64,000 bases of DNA from Roseibium limicola. GTDB lineage: Bacteria > Pseudomonadota > Alphaproteobacteria > Rhizobiales > Stappiaceae. Positions 8,664 through 18,433 of this stretch are shown piece by piece. Within the stretch, counting starts at the first letter, position 1. Each line of letters opens with the position of its first letter. The stretch lies in the NCBI RefSeq assembly GCF_017313085.1, contig NZ_JAFLNF010000001.1, positions 496,001-560,000 on the forward strand. Direction: 5' to 3'. Made by a program: the position numbers and the translations under genes. Under the pieces are notes generated by a model. That model searched no databases and was not told where the DNA came from. It was given only the letters and a program-made list of their open reading frames with translations.

Positions 8664-9482
8664 TTACTTGACGTCCGGCATGGTGGTCGGCAGTTCCGGG
8701 TTGGAACCGAGCCACTTTTCGTTGATCGCCTGCAAGCGGCCATCTTCATGCATCTTCAAGATGGCGTCGTTGATGGCTGCGACCAGCGTCTTGCTGTCTT
8801 CGCCGCCCGGAGCAACCCAGCCGAAGAACTTAGGATCGCCAAACGGAGGCATGACCATTTCGAAGAGACCGGCACGCTGGACGGCAGCGTAGCCCATCAG
8901 CGGCGCGGAGTTAGCAACCGCCTGAATGCGGCCAGCAGCCAGATCGGACAGAGCTTCATCAATGTTGACGTACTCACGCACGTCAGCCGGTGTGTCGAGG
9001 CTTTCGGAGAAGGCCTTCAGCTGCTCCAGCTGGGCAGAGCCCTTCTGCGAACCAACGGCCTTGCCAGCGATATCGGACGGAGCAGAAATGCTGTCATCAC
9101 CGGCCTTCTTGGCCAGCGCTACAGTGGCGTTACCGATCGGCAGGGTAAAGTTGTAGCGGCTCATGCGTTCCGCCGTGATTGTCACAGGTGCGTTGACGAA
9201 ATCAAACTTGCCGGCTTCGAGGCCCGGCAGGATCGACTGCCAAGGCAGATCGAGAAATTCGACTTCAACGCCGAGTTCCTTGGCAACCTCGGTGAAGAGG
9301 TCATGACAGATACCCTGATACTCACCGTCCTTGAGGATGTCGAACGGCGCATAGTGCATTTCCGTGGCGGCGACGATCTTGCCCTTGGCCTTGATGTCGG
9401 AAAGCATATCTGCCTGTGCCGCAGTGGCCAGACCGAAGCTGACGCCAACGGCGGCAACGAGTCCGAGAAGCTTCTTGTTCAT
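8664..9482 (-). CDS. Periplasmic amino acid-binding protein (SBP_bac_3)
   Basis: A 272-residue solute-binding protein of the lysine/arginine/histidine/glutamine family. It has a signal peptide (MNKKLLG, a hydrophobic core, a probable cut after AAQA at residue 24). The mature sequence opens DMLSDIKAKGKIVAATEM with YAPFDILKDGEYQG close behind, the standard start of this fold. The ATG has an AGGAG site 9 nt upstream. The 60-bp gap to hutU is AT-rich and contains a TATAAT-like segment, so this transporter may have its own promoter as well as read-through from hutIHGU. The likely ligand is histidine or urocanate, by context. Confidence 0.87.
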   Translation of the reverse strand: MNKKLLGLVAAVGVSFGLATAAQADMLSDIKAKGKIVAATEMHYAPFDILKDGEYQGICHDLFTEVAKELGVEVEFLDLPWQSILPGLEAGKFDFVNAPVTITAERMSRYNFTLPIGNATVALAKKAGDDSISAPSDIAGKAVGSQKGSAQLEQLKAFSESLDTPADVREYVNIDEALSDLAAGRIQAVANSAPLMGYAAVQRAGLFEMVMPPFGDPKFFGWVAPGGEDSKTLVAAINDAILKMHEDGRLQAINEKWLGSNPELPTTMPDVK

Positions 9483-9542
9483 GATTGCAAGTCTCCTGTT
9501 GTTACAACTGTTCCGGGAAGGTTAGTTATTGTTATAATTATA
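9483..9542 (-). promoter_or_regulatory. AT-rich gap between hutU and binding-protein gene, possible internal promoter
   Basis: On the minus strand this 60-bp gap reads through a run of ATAATATAATTATAAC, which contains good -10 matches, followed by an AGGAGA ribosome site for the binding-protein gene. A paired -35 box would fall in the 3' end of hutU and I could not pick one with certainty. A separate transporter promoter is plausible but not shown. Confidence 0.35.
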
Positions 9543-11225
9543 TTATTTCAGGATCCCAGGGAGATTGAGATCCTGTTCTCTAGCGCAATCAAGCGCTATT
9601 TCGTAGCCCGCATCTGCATGACGCATGACGCCCGTTGCCGGGTCATTCCACAAGACCCGGCCGACACGTTCTTTCGCGTCGTCTGTACCATCGCAACAGA
9701 TCACCATGCCTGAATGTTGCGAGAAGCCCATACCGACGCCTCCACCGTGGTGCAGCGACACCCAGGTCGCCCCCGAAGCAGTGTTGAGCAGGGCATTCAG
9801 AAGCGGCCAATCCGACACGGCATCGGAGCCGTCTTTCATCGCTTCGGTCTCACGATTGGGCGAAGCAACGGAGCCAGAGTCCAGGTGGTCGCGACCAATC
9901 ACAATCGGTGCCTTCAGTTCACCGGTGCGAACCATTTCATTGAACGCCAAACCCAGACGGTGGCGCTGACCCAATCCAACCCAGCAGATGCGTGCCGGCA
10001 GTCCCTGGAACGAAATCCGCTCGCGCGCCATATCGAGCCAATTGTGCAGGTGCGGATCGTCCGGGATCAGTTCCTTGACCTTCTGATCGGTCTTGTAGAT
10101 GTCTTCCGGATCGCCGGAGAGTGCGCACCAGCGGAACGGGCCGATGCCACGGCAGAACAGCGGTCGAATATAAGCTGGCACGAAACCCGGGAAAGCAAAG
10201 GCATTTTCAAGGCCTTCATCCTTGGCAACCTGACGAATGTTGTTGCCATAGTCGAGCGTCGGAACGCCGGCATCCCAGAAGGCAACCATGGCCTCAACAT
10301 GCTCGCGCATGGATGCACAGGCTGCCTTTTCGACGGCCTTTGGATCGCTTTCACGCTTCTCACGCCATTGCGCGACGGTCCAGCCCTTCGGCAGGTAACC
10401 GTTGATCGGATCATGAGCAGACGTCTGATCGGTGACGATGTCCGGGCGCGCGCCGCCCGCCTTCATCCGCTCAACCAGCTCCGGGAAGATATCGGCGGCA
10501 TTGCCGAGAAGTCCGACGGACTTGGCTTCGCCGGCTTTCGTCCACCTGTCGATCATCGCCAGCGCTTCATCCAGCGAAGTCGCCTTTTCGTCGACGTAGC
10601 CCGTGCGAAGACGAAAATCGATCCGGGTCTCATCGCACTCGACCGCCAGACAGCAGGCACCCGCCATGACAGCCGCCAGAGGCTGTGCGCCCCCCATACC
10701 ACCAAGACCACCTGTCAGGATCCATTTTCCGGTCAGGTCGCCATCAAAGTGCTGGCGTCCTGCTTCGACGAAGGTCTCGTAAGTGCCCTGCACGATCCCT
10801 TGCGTACCAATGTAGATCCACGACCCGGCAGTCATCTGGCCGTACATGGCCAGTCCCTTCTTGTCGAGTTCGTTGAAATGGTCCCAGTTGGCCCAGTGTG
10901 GCACCAGATTGGAGTTGGCAATCAGGACGCGCGGAGCATCCTTGTGGGTGCGGAAAACACCGACTGGCTTGCCGGATTGCACCAGCAGCGTCTCGTTTTC
11001 TTCCAGATCCTTCAGCGCCGCAACAATACGGTCGAAGTCTTCCCAGGTGCGGGCTGCCCGGCCAATCCCGCCGTAGACCACCAGCTCATGCGGATTTTCG
11101 GCCACATCCGGATGAAGATTGTTCATCAACATGCGCAGTGGCGCTTCCGTCAACCAGGACTTGGCGTTCAGCTCGGTACCGGTGGGCGCAAAAACATCGC
11201 GGGCATTGTGACGGCGATCAACCAT
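9543..11225 (-). CDS. hutU: Urocanate hydratase (urocanase)
   Basis: Converts urocanate to 4-imidazolone-5-propionate in the second step of histidine degradation, using tightly bound NAD as an electrophile. The 560-residue length is standard. The start has the conserved [14 protein letters not shown] region. The NAD-binding glycine-rich loop [14 protein letters not shown] and the C-terminal [20 protein letters not shown] block are present. The ATG at 11225 follows GAGGAG and overlaps the end of hutG by 8 bp, so the two are coupled. It is the last enzyme gene of the minus-strand hutIHGU operon. The enzyme is cytoplasmic. Identification is close to certain. Confidence 0.97.
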   Translation of the reverse strand: MVDRRHNARDVFAPTGTELNAKSWLTEAPLRMLMNNLHPDVAENPHELVVYGGIGRAARTWEDFDRIVAALKDLEENETLLVQSGKPVGVFRTHKDAPRVLIANSNLVPHWANWDHFNELDKKGLAMYGQMTAGSWIYIGTQGIVQGTYETFVEAGRQHFDGDLTGKWILTGGLGGMGGAQPLAAVMAGACCLAVECDETRIDFRLRTGYVDEKATSLDEALAMIDRWTKAGEAKSVGLLGNAADIFPELVERMKAGGARPDIVTDQTSAHDPINGYLPKGWTVAQWREKRESDPKAVEKAACASMREHVEAMVAFWDAGVPTLDYGNNIRQVAKDEGLENAFAFPGFVPAYIRPLFCRGIGPFRWCALSGDPEDIYKTDQKVKELIPDDPHLHNWLDMARERISFQGLPARICWVGLGQRHRLGLAFNEMVRTGELKAPIVIGRDHLDSGSVASPNRETEAMKDGSDAVSDWPLLNALLNTASGATWVSLHHGGGVGMGFSQHSGMVICCDGTDDAKERVGRVLWNDPATGVMRHADAGYEIALDCAREQDLNLPGILK

Positions 11226-12054
11226 GGTGGTCTCCTCGGGTAGTCTTCTTGTCAGTTGAATTGAGTGCGCCAGCCAGGTCAGCGAGGTCCGACAGGATCA
11301 AGCCAAGGTGCGGCCGCAGCCGGGCGGATCGCTCTTCGCTATAGTCAAACGGCAAGGCTTCGGTCGCCAGATGGGTGCACTGGGCCAGTTCCATCTGGAT
11401 CGCGTGTACATTCGCCTCTGGCTTGCCATAGTGACGGGTTGTCCAGCCGCCTTTGAAGCGTCCGTTCAGGATGCTGTCGTATCCTTCAGCAGCCTTCGTG
11501 CGGGCCAAAACGGCAGCTTCGATCTGCGGCGCGCAAGTGGTGCCGCCGTTGGTCCCAATGTTGAAATCGGGCAGCTTGCCTTCAAACAGAAAAGGAATAT
11601 GCGAACGGATCGAATGGCAGTCATAAAGGATCGCCACACCGTGGATCGCCTTGACCCTCTCGATTTCGGCCGCAAGTGCTGCGTGATAAACCGCATGCCA
11701 CGCAATCCGACGCTCTTCGATTTCCGCCGGATCCGGTGCCTGACCCTCCAGATAAATCGGCAAGCCATCAAAATCTGTCGTTGGGCACAGACCCGTGGTG
11801 TTCTGCCCCGGATAAAGGCTTGCGCCCGCCGGATCCCGATTGGCATCGATGACATAGCGGTGAAAGTTCGCGCAGACCATCGTCGCGCCCGGCAAAAGAT
11901 CACGGTAAAGACGGTCGACATGCCAATCGGTGTCGGCCAGCGCCTTGCCGGTGTCATTCAAGCGCATAAAGATCTCGTCCGGCACATAGGTTCCCGCATG
12001 AGGAACGCCGAGAATGACCGGACTGTTTCCGGCAAAGACATCAACCGGCTGCAT
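11218..12054 (-). CDS. hutG: N-formylglutamate deformylase
   Basis: Hydrolyses N-formyl-L-glutamate to glutamate and formate, the last step of the five-step histidine pathway that uses HutF. The 278-residue protein has the N-formylglutamate amidohydrolase features: [11 protein letters not shown] near the start, a DTDWHVD segment, [13 protein letters not shown], and [13 protein letters not shown]. The metal ligands are expected among these His/Asp residues. It overlaps hutH by 14 bp and hutU by 8 bp. Presence of hutG and hutF together, and absence of a HutE-type formiminoglutamase, fixes the pathway variant. Confidence 0.95.
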   Translation of the reverse strand: MQPVDVFAGNSPVILGVPHAGTYVPDEIFMRLNDTGKALADTDWHVDRLYRDLLPGATMVCANFHRYVIDANRDPAGASLYPGQNTTGLCPTTDFDGLPIYLEGQAPDPAEIEERRIAWHAVYHAALAAEIERVKAIHGVAILYDCHSIRSHIPFLFEGKLPDFNIGTNGGTTCAPQIEAAVLARTKAAEGYDSILNGRFKGGWTTRHYGKPEANVHAIQMELAQCTHLATEALPFDYSEERSARLRPHLGLILSDLADLAGALNSTDKKTTRGDHHG

Positions 12055-13609
12055 GGCTGGCCTCCAGGCGGATCAGCGGCGCTGCCGAAATCGAGGCGAC
12101 AAGCGTGCGGTTCAAGACCAACTGGGCTGCAGCGCGTAAGTCAGGCGCCATATAGCGATCGGCCTCAAGAGTTGGCACCACGGCACGCAGACCGTCCAGA
12201 GCCAACTGCAAGGCTGGACTGGTCTTCAGCGGCGCCCGGCACTCGATACCCAGAGCGCCACAAAGCAGTTCGACACCGAGAATATTTGCCAGATTTGCCG
12301 TCATCCGACCAAGGCGACGGGCGCCATGGGCGGCCATGGAAACATGGTCTTCCTGATTGGCGCTGGTCGGAGTGGAATCTGTCGAGCACGGATTGGCGAG
12401 GTGCTTGTTCTCGCTCATGAGTGCTGCCGTCGTCACTTCCGCGATCATCAGCCCGGAATTGAGGCCCGGATCCTTGGCAAGGAACGGCGGCAGATCAAAA
12501 GAGAGCGTCGGATCGACCATAAGCGCGACGCGACGCTGGGCGATGGAGCCGATTTCAGCCACGGCCAGCGCGATCTGATCGGCCGCAAAGGCCACAGGCT
12601 CCGCGTGGAAGTTGCCGCCCGACACGATCAATCCGGCTTCGGTCAGGACAAGTGGATTGTCGGTCGCCGCATTGGCTTCGATTTCCAGCGTGTTCGCTGC
12701 CATCCGCAGAAGGTCGACACACGCACCGGCGACCTGCGGCTGGCAACGAATGCAATAGGGATCCTGTACACGGCTGTCGCCTTCGCGGTGACTTTCCCGG
12801 ATTTCGGAGCCGTCCATCAGCTTGCGCATGGCGGCAGCCACTTCAATCTGACCACGATGGCCGCGCAGCGCATGGATTTCCGGCAACAACGGAGCCGTCG
12901 ATCCCATGATGGCATCGGTGGACAGGCTCGCCGTCAGCAGGCAGGCCTCCGCCATACGCCAGGCCTGAAACAAGCCGATCAGCGCATAGGCGGTCGAAAA
13001 CTGCGTGCCGTTGATCAGTCCAAGACCTTCCTTCGGCCCAAGCACGACAGGTGTCAGCCCGGCCTTTGCCAGAGCATCAGCACCGCTCAGACGCTCGCCG
13101 TCAAACTCGGCTTCGCCTTCGCCGATCATCGCAGCGGTCATATGCGCCAGAGGCGCCAGATCACCGGAGGCCCCAACCGAGCCTTGCGCCGGAACAACGG
13201 GCGTGACGCCCTTCGCCAGCATATTCTCGATCAGTTCCAGCACCTCGAAGCGCACACCGGAGGCGCCGCGCGCCAGCGACATCAGCTTGAGTGCCATCAT
13301 CAGACGCACAGTGGCCGGCTCCATGTCGTCGCCGACACCGCAGCAATGAGACAGAATCAGATTCCGCTGAAGCGTCTCTGTGTCTTCGGCTGCGATCTTG
13401 ACGCTGGCCAGCTTGCCGAAGCCTGTATTGACGCCATAGACGGCCTCATTCCCCATCGCGGCCTGACGGACGCGCTCAGCGGCGGCATCAATGGCAGGAC
13501 GGGCGGCACGGTCAATGGTGACGGCCAGCCCTTCACGGTAGATGCGCTCGAGCGCGTCAAGAGTGACTTTGCCCGGTGTCAGCACCAAGGCGTTTGCCGG
13601 TGCGGTCAT
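12041..13609 (-). CDS. hutH: Histidine ammonia-lyase (histidase)
   Basis: Removes ammonia from L-histidine to give trans-urocanate, the first step of the pathway. The 522-residue protein contains the Ala-Ser-Gly triad at about residues 147-149 ([14 protein letters not shown]) that cyclises to the MIO electrophile. Other lyase motifs are YGVNTGFG near residue 58 and NGTQFSTA. The family block [10 protein letters not shown] lies near the C-terminus. It overlaps hutI by ATGA and hutG by 14 bp. Length and motifs are normal. Confidence 0.97.
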   Translation of the reverse strand: MTAPANALVLTPGKVTLDALERIYREGLAVTIDRAARPAIDAAAERVRQAAMGNEAVYGVNTGFGKLASVKIAAEDTETLQRNLILSHCCGVGDDMEPATVRLMMALKLMSLARGASGVRFEVLELIENMLAKGVTPVVPAQGSVGASGDLAPLAHMTAAMIGEGEAEFDGERLSGADALAKAGLTPVVLGPKEGLGLINGTQFSTAYALIGLFQAWRMAEACLLTASLSTDAIMGSTAPLLPEIHALRGHRGQIEVAAAMRKLMDGSEIRESHREGDSRVQDPYCIRCQPQVAGACVDLLRMAANTLEIEANAATDNPLVLTEAGLIVSGGNFHAEPVAFAADQIALAVAEIGSIAQRRVALMVDPTLSFDLPPFLAKDPGLNSGLMIAEVTTAALMSENKHLANPCSTDSTPTSANQEDHVSMAAHGARRLGRMTANLANILGVELLCGALGIECRAPLKTSPALQLALDGLRAVVPTLEADRYMAPDLRAAAQLVLNRTLVASISAAPLIRLEASHAAG

Positions 13610-14820
13610 TCGGAACCTCCGAAAATACGTTCTTGAAGGGGATTAAAGCCGATGCGATAGGCAAGTTCGGCAGGCGTCTGGAGATCCCAGATGGCGATGT
13701 CGGCCCTTAGGCCCTCACGCAAGGTTCCGCAATCCGCCAGGCCCAGCGCCTTTGCGGCTTCGCGGGTGACGCCTGCAAGTGCCTCTTCGGGCGTCATGCG
13801 GAACAGTGTGCAGGCCATGTTGAGGGTGAGAAGCAGGCTGGTCAGGGGCGACGAGCCCGGATTGCAGTCGGTCGCCAATGCTATGGAGACATCATGCTTG
13901 CGCAGAAGCCCGACCGGCGGGAGCTGCTTTTCGCGCAGGGTGTAGAAGGCACCCGGAAGAAGAACCGCCACAGTGCCGGCGGCCGCCATCTCCTTCACAC
14001 CGGCCTCATCCAGATATTCCAGATGGTCGGCGGACATGGCTCCACGTCGGGCAGCTAATGCGGCGCCGCCAAGGTTCGACAACTGTTCGGCGTGGAGCTT
14101 GATCGGCAGGCCCAGCTCCGCCGCCTTGTCGAACACCCGCGCCATCTGGTTCGGAGAAAAAGCAATCCCTTCGCAAAAGCCGTCAACCGCGTCGACCAGC
14201 CCCTGCGCATGGGCTTCCTCAAGGGTCGGCAGGCAGATCTCGTTGAGATAGCGGTCTTCTTCACCCTTGAACTCGACCGGCACGGCATGAGCGCCGAGGA
14301 AACTGGTCAGCACCCGAACCGGACGCTGCTCACCGACCTTGCGGGCAACACGCAGCATGCGCAACTCGGTCTCCCGGTCAAGACCGTAGCCGGACTTGAT
14401 CTCAAGGGTGGCGACGCCCTCCGCCAACAGCGCATCGACACGTTTCAGCGCATCGATCAGTAGCGCATCTTCGCCGGCTTTACGGGTTGCCTCAACCGTT
14501 GAAACGATGCCACCGCCAGCCTTGGCAACTTCCTCATAAGAGGCCCCATTCAGGCGCATCTCGAATTCCATCGCCCGGTTGCCACCGAACACCACGTGGG
14601 TGTGGCAGTCGATCAGCGCTGGCGTGACCAAAGCTCCTTCAAGATCTTGAGAAGAAAGCGAGGCAAGCTCAGCCGGCAGGCTAGCCTCCGGCCCGCAATA
14701 GCGGATGACGCCATCTTCAATCGCAATCGCACCCTGCTCGACCAGACCATAGGGGCTGGTGCCGGGTTGCATGGTGGCAAGGGTGGCATTTCGTAAAATC
14801 TGGCTCGACACGATGACCAT
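13606..14820 (-). CDS. hutI: Imidazolonepropionase
   Basis: Opens 4-imidazolone-5-propionate to N-formimino-L-glutamate. The 404-residue amidohydrolase has the metal motif [10 protein letters not shown] (His 73 and His 75), then [21 protein letters not shown] and [13 protein letters not shown] in the expected order. It is the first gene of hutIHGU. The ribosome site before the ATG at 14820 is weak, and a GTG a few codons in is an alternative start. The divergent neighbour is hutF, and the 70-bp gap carries the hut promoter and a candidate HutC operator. Confidence 0.96.
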   Translation of the reverse strand: MVIVSSQILRNATLATMQPGTSPYGLVEQGAIAIEDGVIRYCGPEASLPAELASLSSQDLEGALVTPALIDCHTHVVFGGNRAMEFEMRLNGASYEEVAKAGGGIVSTVEATRKAGEDALLIDALKRVDALLAEGVATLEIKSGYGLDRETELRMLRVARKVGEQRPVRVLTSFLGAHAVPVEFKGEEDRYLNEICLPTLEEAHAQGLVDAVDGFCEGIAFSPNQMARVFDKAAELGLPIKLHAEQLSNLGGAALAARRGAMSADHLEYLDEAGVKEMAAAGTVAVLLPGAFYTLREKQLPPVGLLRKHDVSIALATDCNPGSSPLTSLLLTLNMACTLFRMTPEEALAGVTREAAKALGLADCGTLREGLRADIAIWDLQTPAELAYRIGFNPLQERIFGGSE

Positions 14821-14848
14821 TCCGCGCTTGAATAAATTGCGTTAGATG

Positions 14849-14878
14849 AGAATATGCATGCACATAATAACGTGTCAA
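14849..14878 (-). promoter_or_regulatory. hutIHGU promoter with candidate HutC operator
   Basis: On the minus strand a TTGACA box (14878-14873) and a TATTCT box (14854-14849) are separated by 18 bp. Inside the spacer, touching the -10 box, lies the palindrome TGCATGCA at 14855-14862. The symmetry extends to 12 of 14 bases over ATATGCATGCACAT. A repressor bound there would block RNA polymerase. HutC, encoded two genes away, is of the GntR/HutC family, which binds short palindromes of this kind with urocanate as inducer. Confidence 0.6.
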
Positions 14879-14892
14879 CGAGGATTCTGTCA

Positions 14893-16278
14893 GTGACCCA
14901 AGACCGGACAACCCAGCTTCTGGCAAACCAGGCCCTGACACCCGACGGGTGGAAGTCGAACGTTCTGGTGAGCGTCGAGAATGGCCGGATTTCTTCGGTT
15001 ACACCAAATGCCACCGCGCTTCCCGCGTCGGTGGAAAGGCTGGAAACCTTGCTCCCGGCCCCAGCAAACCTGCATTCCCATGCCTTCCAGCGCGCCATGG
15101 CGGGCATGAGCGAGCGCCGCGGTCCGGAAGCCCGCGACACGTTCTGGACATGGCGTCAGATCATGTATCGGTTCCTCGATGTGCTGACCCCCGACGACAT
15201 CGAATCCATTGCCGCCTTCGTGCAGATGGAAATGCTCGAGGCTGGCTATGCCTGTAATGTCGAGTTCCACTATGTTCACCATCAACCCGGCGGTGCGCCT
15301 TACGCCAATTTGGCCGAGCTTTCAGAGCGGATCGCGGCCGCGACTGACCAGAGCGGCATCGGCCTGACGCTTTTGCCGGTGCTTTACAGTCAGGGCGGTT
15401 GTGACGGCGGCCCGCTCGGGCCTGGACAGATCCGGTTTGGCAATGACATTGAGCGCTATCTCCGTCTGCATGAGGGTGCCACCCGCGCAGTTTCCTCCCT
15501 GACCGACGATTGCCGGATGGGCGTTGCCCCGCACTCCCTGCGCGCTGTGCGCCGCGAAGACATTGCCCCCTGCATTGAGCTTGCGGGCACATCGCCTCTG
15601 CACATGCATCTGGCCGAACAGGTGAAGGAAGTCGAAGAAGTCGAAGCCGCCTATGGCCGCCGCCCTGTCAACTGGCTCCTGGAAAATCATGACGTCAGTG
15701 AAAACTGGTGCCTGATCCACTGCACCCAGATGACAGCCTCAGAGACAACAGCCCTGGCACGCACAGGCGCCGTCGCCGGTCTCTGTCCCATCACCGAATC
15801 AAGTCTGGGTGACGGTATCTTCAACGGCGTCGACTACCTGGCTGCCGGTGGGCGGCTAGGCATTGGATCGGATTCCAACGTCCGCATTTCCCTGTCTGAA
15901 GAACTCCGTACCCTGGAATATTCCCAGCGCCTGCGGGACAGATGTCGTGCCAGCGTTGCAACGCCCGAGCGCTCGACCGGTCGCGTGCTGTTTGACGCAG
16001 CCCTCCAAGGCGGCGCCCGCGCTGCGAATCGCGACAGCGGCGCTCTCGCGCCAGGCTCACTCGCGGATTTTCTCGCCCTTGATGGCAATGCAGTGGACCT
16101 TGCCGGCTGCAAAAGCGATGACACACTGGATACCTGGATCTTTGCCGGAAACGACCGGATGGTCACAGACGTCTGGTCCGCTGGGCGGCATCTGGTTAAA
16201 GAGGGCGTCCATATTCGCGGCGACGACATACGCACCCGCTATCGCGCAACGATGAAGGCACTGAGGCAGAGACTTTGA
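14893..16278 (+). CDS. hutF: Formimidoylglutamate deiminase
   Basis: Deiminates N-formimino-L-glutamate to N-formyl-L-glutamate plus ammonia, feeding HutG. It is an amidohydrolase with metal motif NLHSHAFQRAMAG, then HMHLAEQ, LIHCTQM and GIGSDSNVRIS. An upstream in-frame ATG at 14854 would lie inside the hut operator, so I prefer the GTG at 14893 (461 aa), which has ACGAGGA 8 nt upstream and gives a family-like N-terminus (TQDRTTQLLANQAL). Its end overlaps hutC by 4 bp (TTGA). Confidence 0.93.
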   Translation: MTQDRTTQLLANQALTPDGWKSNVLVSVENGRISSVTPNATALPASVERLETLLPAPANLHSHAFQRAMAGMSERRGPEARDTFWTWRQIMYRFLDVLTPDDIESIAAFVQMEMLEAGYACNVEFHYVHHQPGGAPYANLAELSERIAAATDQSGIGLTLLPVLYSQGGCDGGPLGPGQIRFGNDIERYLRLHEGATRAVSSLTDDCRMGVAPHSLRAVRREDIAPCIELAGTSPLHMHLAEQVKEVEEVEAAYGRRPVNWLLENHDVSENWCLIHCTQMTASETTALARTGAVAGLCPITESSLGDGIFNGVDYLAAGGRLGIGSDSNVRISLSEELRTLEYSQRLRDRCRASVATPERSTGRVLFDAALQGGARAANRDSGALAPGSLADFLALDGNAVDLAGCKSDDTLDTWIFAGNDRMVTDVWSAGRHLVKEGVHIRGDDIRTRYRATMKALRQRL

Positions 16279-16976
16279 CAGTCAAGGAAAGCAATAGCTG
16301 GATCCGCATTCGCGAAGAGCTTCTGCGCCGCATCAACGAACGCGTCTGGCAGCCGGGAGAAACCATTCCCGGTGAGGCCGAATTGGCGGAAGAGTTCGGC
16401 TGCGCCCGGACCACCGTCAACCGGGCCCTGCGGGATCTGGCGGAAGCAGGTCTTGTCACCCGAAGGCGCAAGGCGGGAACCCGTGTAGCCGTCAATCCGC
16501 CGCACAAGGCCACCTTTACCATTCCGATCATTCGGGAGGAGGTTGAAGCTCGTGGCTCCAGCTACAGCCATTCTCTGCTGAAACGTGAGAAGCGTCCTCT
16601 TCCGACCTCCCTGCACGCTGCATTTCCAGTCGGGGACGAAGCCTTTCTGCTTTACACGGAAACCGTCTATTTTGCCGACGACCGCCCGTTCATGTTCGAG
16701 GAACGCTACACCAACATTGATGCCACGCCGGCGTTCGCCGAAGCCGCTTTCGATCTGATCAGCCCGAACGAATGGCTGGTTCAAAACGCGCCCTTCACCA
16801 CCGGAGATCTGACCTGCTACGCGGCAAACGCTGGTCCCGCCCTGTCCGGCCTGTACGAATGCCAGGACAACACACCGCTTTTCGTGATGGAACGCGTGAC
16901 GTTTAATCAGACCCAGCCTATCACCCACGTACGCATGACCTACTCACCCGGCTATCGCTTGCGCACCGGCTTCTGA
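16275..16976 (+). CDS. hutC: Histidine utilisation repressor (GntR family, HutC)
   Basis: A 233-residue GntR-type repressor. The N-terminal winged helix covers about residues 8-75 (ETIPGEAELAEEFGCARTTV) and is followed by a UTRA ligand-binding domain of the HutC type, which in known members binds urocanate. The start is a TTG overlapping the hutF stop (TTGA), giving translational coupling. It is expected to repress the divergent hutI and hutF promoters until urocanate accumulates. The ORF ends in the family-typical LRTGF. Confidence 0.92.
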   Translation: MTVKESNSWIRIREELLRRINERVWQPGETIPGEAELAEEFGCARTTVNRALRDLAEAGLVTRRRKAGTRVAVNPPHKATFTIPIIREEVEARGSSYSHSLLKREKRPLPTSLHAAFPVGDEAFLLYTETVYFADDRPFMFEERYTNIDATPAFAEAAFDLISPNEWLVQNAPFTTGDLTCYAANAGPALSGLYECQDNTPLFVMERVTFNQTQPITHVRMTYSPGYRLRTGF

Positions 16977-17002
16977 GGAGCCTATCGGGCATCGTTGCTG
17001 CT

Positions 17003-18202
17003 TTAGGCCCAGCCTTTGAGCGCCCGCCCCGAATAATAGCTGGGTGTCGTGGCCCGGTAGAGCGGAATGGTGGCAGCGCCCAGATGCGGCTTGTCACTCA
17101 TCGCGGAAAGGCGGATTTCCGGCGGTTCAACATGAAAATCCTCCCCCAGGATTTCCAGTGAACCCAGATGCTCAACGAAATGCCGGATAATCCAGTCGGG
17201 CAAGGAACCGCCAAACACGATGGCTGTCGGATCAAGCGTACGCGCCACTGTCAGTGATAGGACCCGCAACTGATCCGTTGCCCGGTCAAGCCAGCCGCGA
17301 ATAGCCGGATGATCGCTGTAGCTCTCGTCGATCTCACGCAGGCGCCGAACGTTGATACCCTGCGTTGACAGAAGATTGCACAGGTCCTGACCAGATGGAC
17401 GCGGGTGCGACTTGGGAAACAGCCCGCCAAACTCCCCGGCGTTGCGGTTGGTCCCGCGGTAAAGCTGGCGCTGCACGACGACGGCGCCACCGATGCCATA
17501 GGTCAGCCAGATCAGCGCAAAATTCCGGAGGTTACGCCCAGCGCCATAATAGAGTTCGGACAGAACCACGGCCTTACCGTCGTTCTCGTGAAACACCGGC
17601 ATGTCGAAATAGTCGTCAAAGTCCTTGTTGACGTCGATGTCATGCCAGCTGGAAAACTGCTGGATCTGAAAAACATGACCGGGATTGCGCGAGAAATGCC
17701 CGGGAAACGACAGGCCACATCCAAGCACTCGGCTCCTGTCGATGCCGGCTTGCTTGATCACGGCTTCAACGGCCGGAGACGCCACACCCATGATGTGATC
17801 GAAGCTGTGATCATCCAGCTCCTGAACATGCTCAGCCCTGATTTTTCCCTCAAGATCCGCCACACAGATCCGGATATCGTCGGGGTTGAAATACACCCCA
17901 ACAGTAAACAGGCCCTCCGGATTAAGCTTCACAGCCGTCGAGGGCTTGCCACGACCTGTCGGGGGCCGGCTTTCACTGTCTTCCACTATAAGGGCGCCCT
18001 CAAGAAGGCTAGACGTCAAACGGGTAAGCGTAGGCGCAGAAACCGCCATCTCTCTGGCAAGCTCGATCCGGGACATGCCGCCGCGCCCGCGAAGCAGTTC
18101 AATAACCCGCCGCTCATTATACCCCAGATTGATCAACCCGTTCCCCGCACGCTCTTGACTGACCTTAGACCCTCTACCCGAGAACCGCCAGATAAGCACC
18201 AA
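17003..18202 (-). CDS. ROK-family transcriptional regulator (NagC/XylR type), atypical zinc site
   Basis: A protein of up to 399 residues with an N-terminal winged helix (ERRVIELLRGRGGMSRIELA, then VSAPTLTRLTSSL) and a C-terminal ROK sugar-binding fold (NDGKAVVLSELYYGAGR, then LTYGIGGAVVVQR). After GEFGGLF, where ROK proteins usually carry a CxCGxxGC zinc motif, it reads PKSHPRPSGQDLC, so the zinc cysteines are missing. The reading frame starts at TTG 18202. GTG at 18199 or an internal TTG are alternatives, and no strong ribosome site settles it. It is divergent from an FbpABC-type importer and is its likely repressor. The effector is probably a sugar or sugar derivative. Confidence 0.85.
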   Translation of the reverse strand: MVLIWRFSGRGSKVSQERAGNGLINLGYNERRVIELLRGRGGMSRIELAREMAVSAPTLTRLTSSLLEGALIVEDSESRPPTGRGKPSTAVKLNPEGLFTVGVYFNPDDIRICVADLEGKIRAEHVQELDDHSFDHIMGVASPAVEAVIKQAGIDRSRVLGCGLSFPGHFSRNPGHVFQIQQFSSWHDIDVNKDFDDYFDMPVFHENDGKAVVLSELYYGAGRNLRNFALIWLTYGIGGAVVVQRQLYRGTNRNAGEFGGLFPKSHPRPSGQDLCNLLSTQGINVRRLREIDESYSDHPAIRGWLDRATDQLRVLSLTVARTLDPTAIVFGGSLPDWIIRHFVEHLGSLEILGEDFHVEPPEIRLSAMSDKPHLGAATIPLYRATTPSYYSGRALKGWA

Positions 18203-18433
18203 AAAACGCGATTCTCTCTTCGTCTCTCGATTTCACGGCAGTCTCTATAGATAAATTTTATTGATAAAAATCATAGCCTTATTCTGTTTGTGACAGAATT
18301 GTGAAATTCGTCTTGACTTATTTATTTACGTAATAAAACTTAATAGCTGTCCTCATCCGTCCGAACAATAACCAAACAAGAAAAGTTCAAACGGGCGATG
18401 AGACGCTGGGAACTAACAGTGATGGAGGCTCTA
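18203..18433. promoter_or_regulatory. AT-rich divergent control region with three palindromes
   Basis: This 231-bp AT-rich gap between the ROK gene and the importer holds three inverted repeats: TTTTAT-TG-ATAAAA (18256-18269), ATTCTGT-5 nt-ACAGAAT (18281-18299), and the imperfect TTATTTACGTAATAAA (18322-18337). A TTGACT box at 18313-18318 just upstream of the last could be the -35 of the importer promoter, with TAAAAC about 15 bp further on. ROK repressors of the NagC/Mlc group bind AT-rich palindromes, so these are candidate operators. Confidence 0.5.

Noticed and set aside
8550-9713. A 387-codon plus-strand frame over the amino acid-binding protein gene
   Set aside because: Antisense shadow; the minus-strand gene has a signal peptide and SBP_bac_3 start.
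9714-11243. A 509-codon open frame on the plus strand, antisense to hutU
   Set aside because: It is the high-GC shadow of urocanase; it has no ribosome site or recognisable domain, while hutU on the other strand has full family motifs.
12326-13636. A 436-codon plus-strand frame antisense to hutH, and a 370-codon one at 11308-12420
   Set aside because: Arg/His/Gln-rich composition without domains; both are mirrored by confident hutH and hutG coding.
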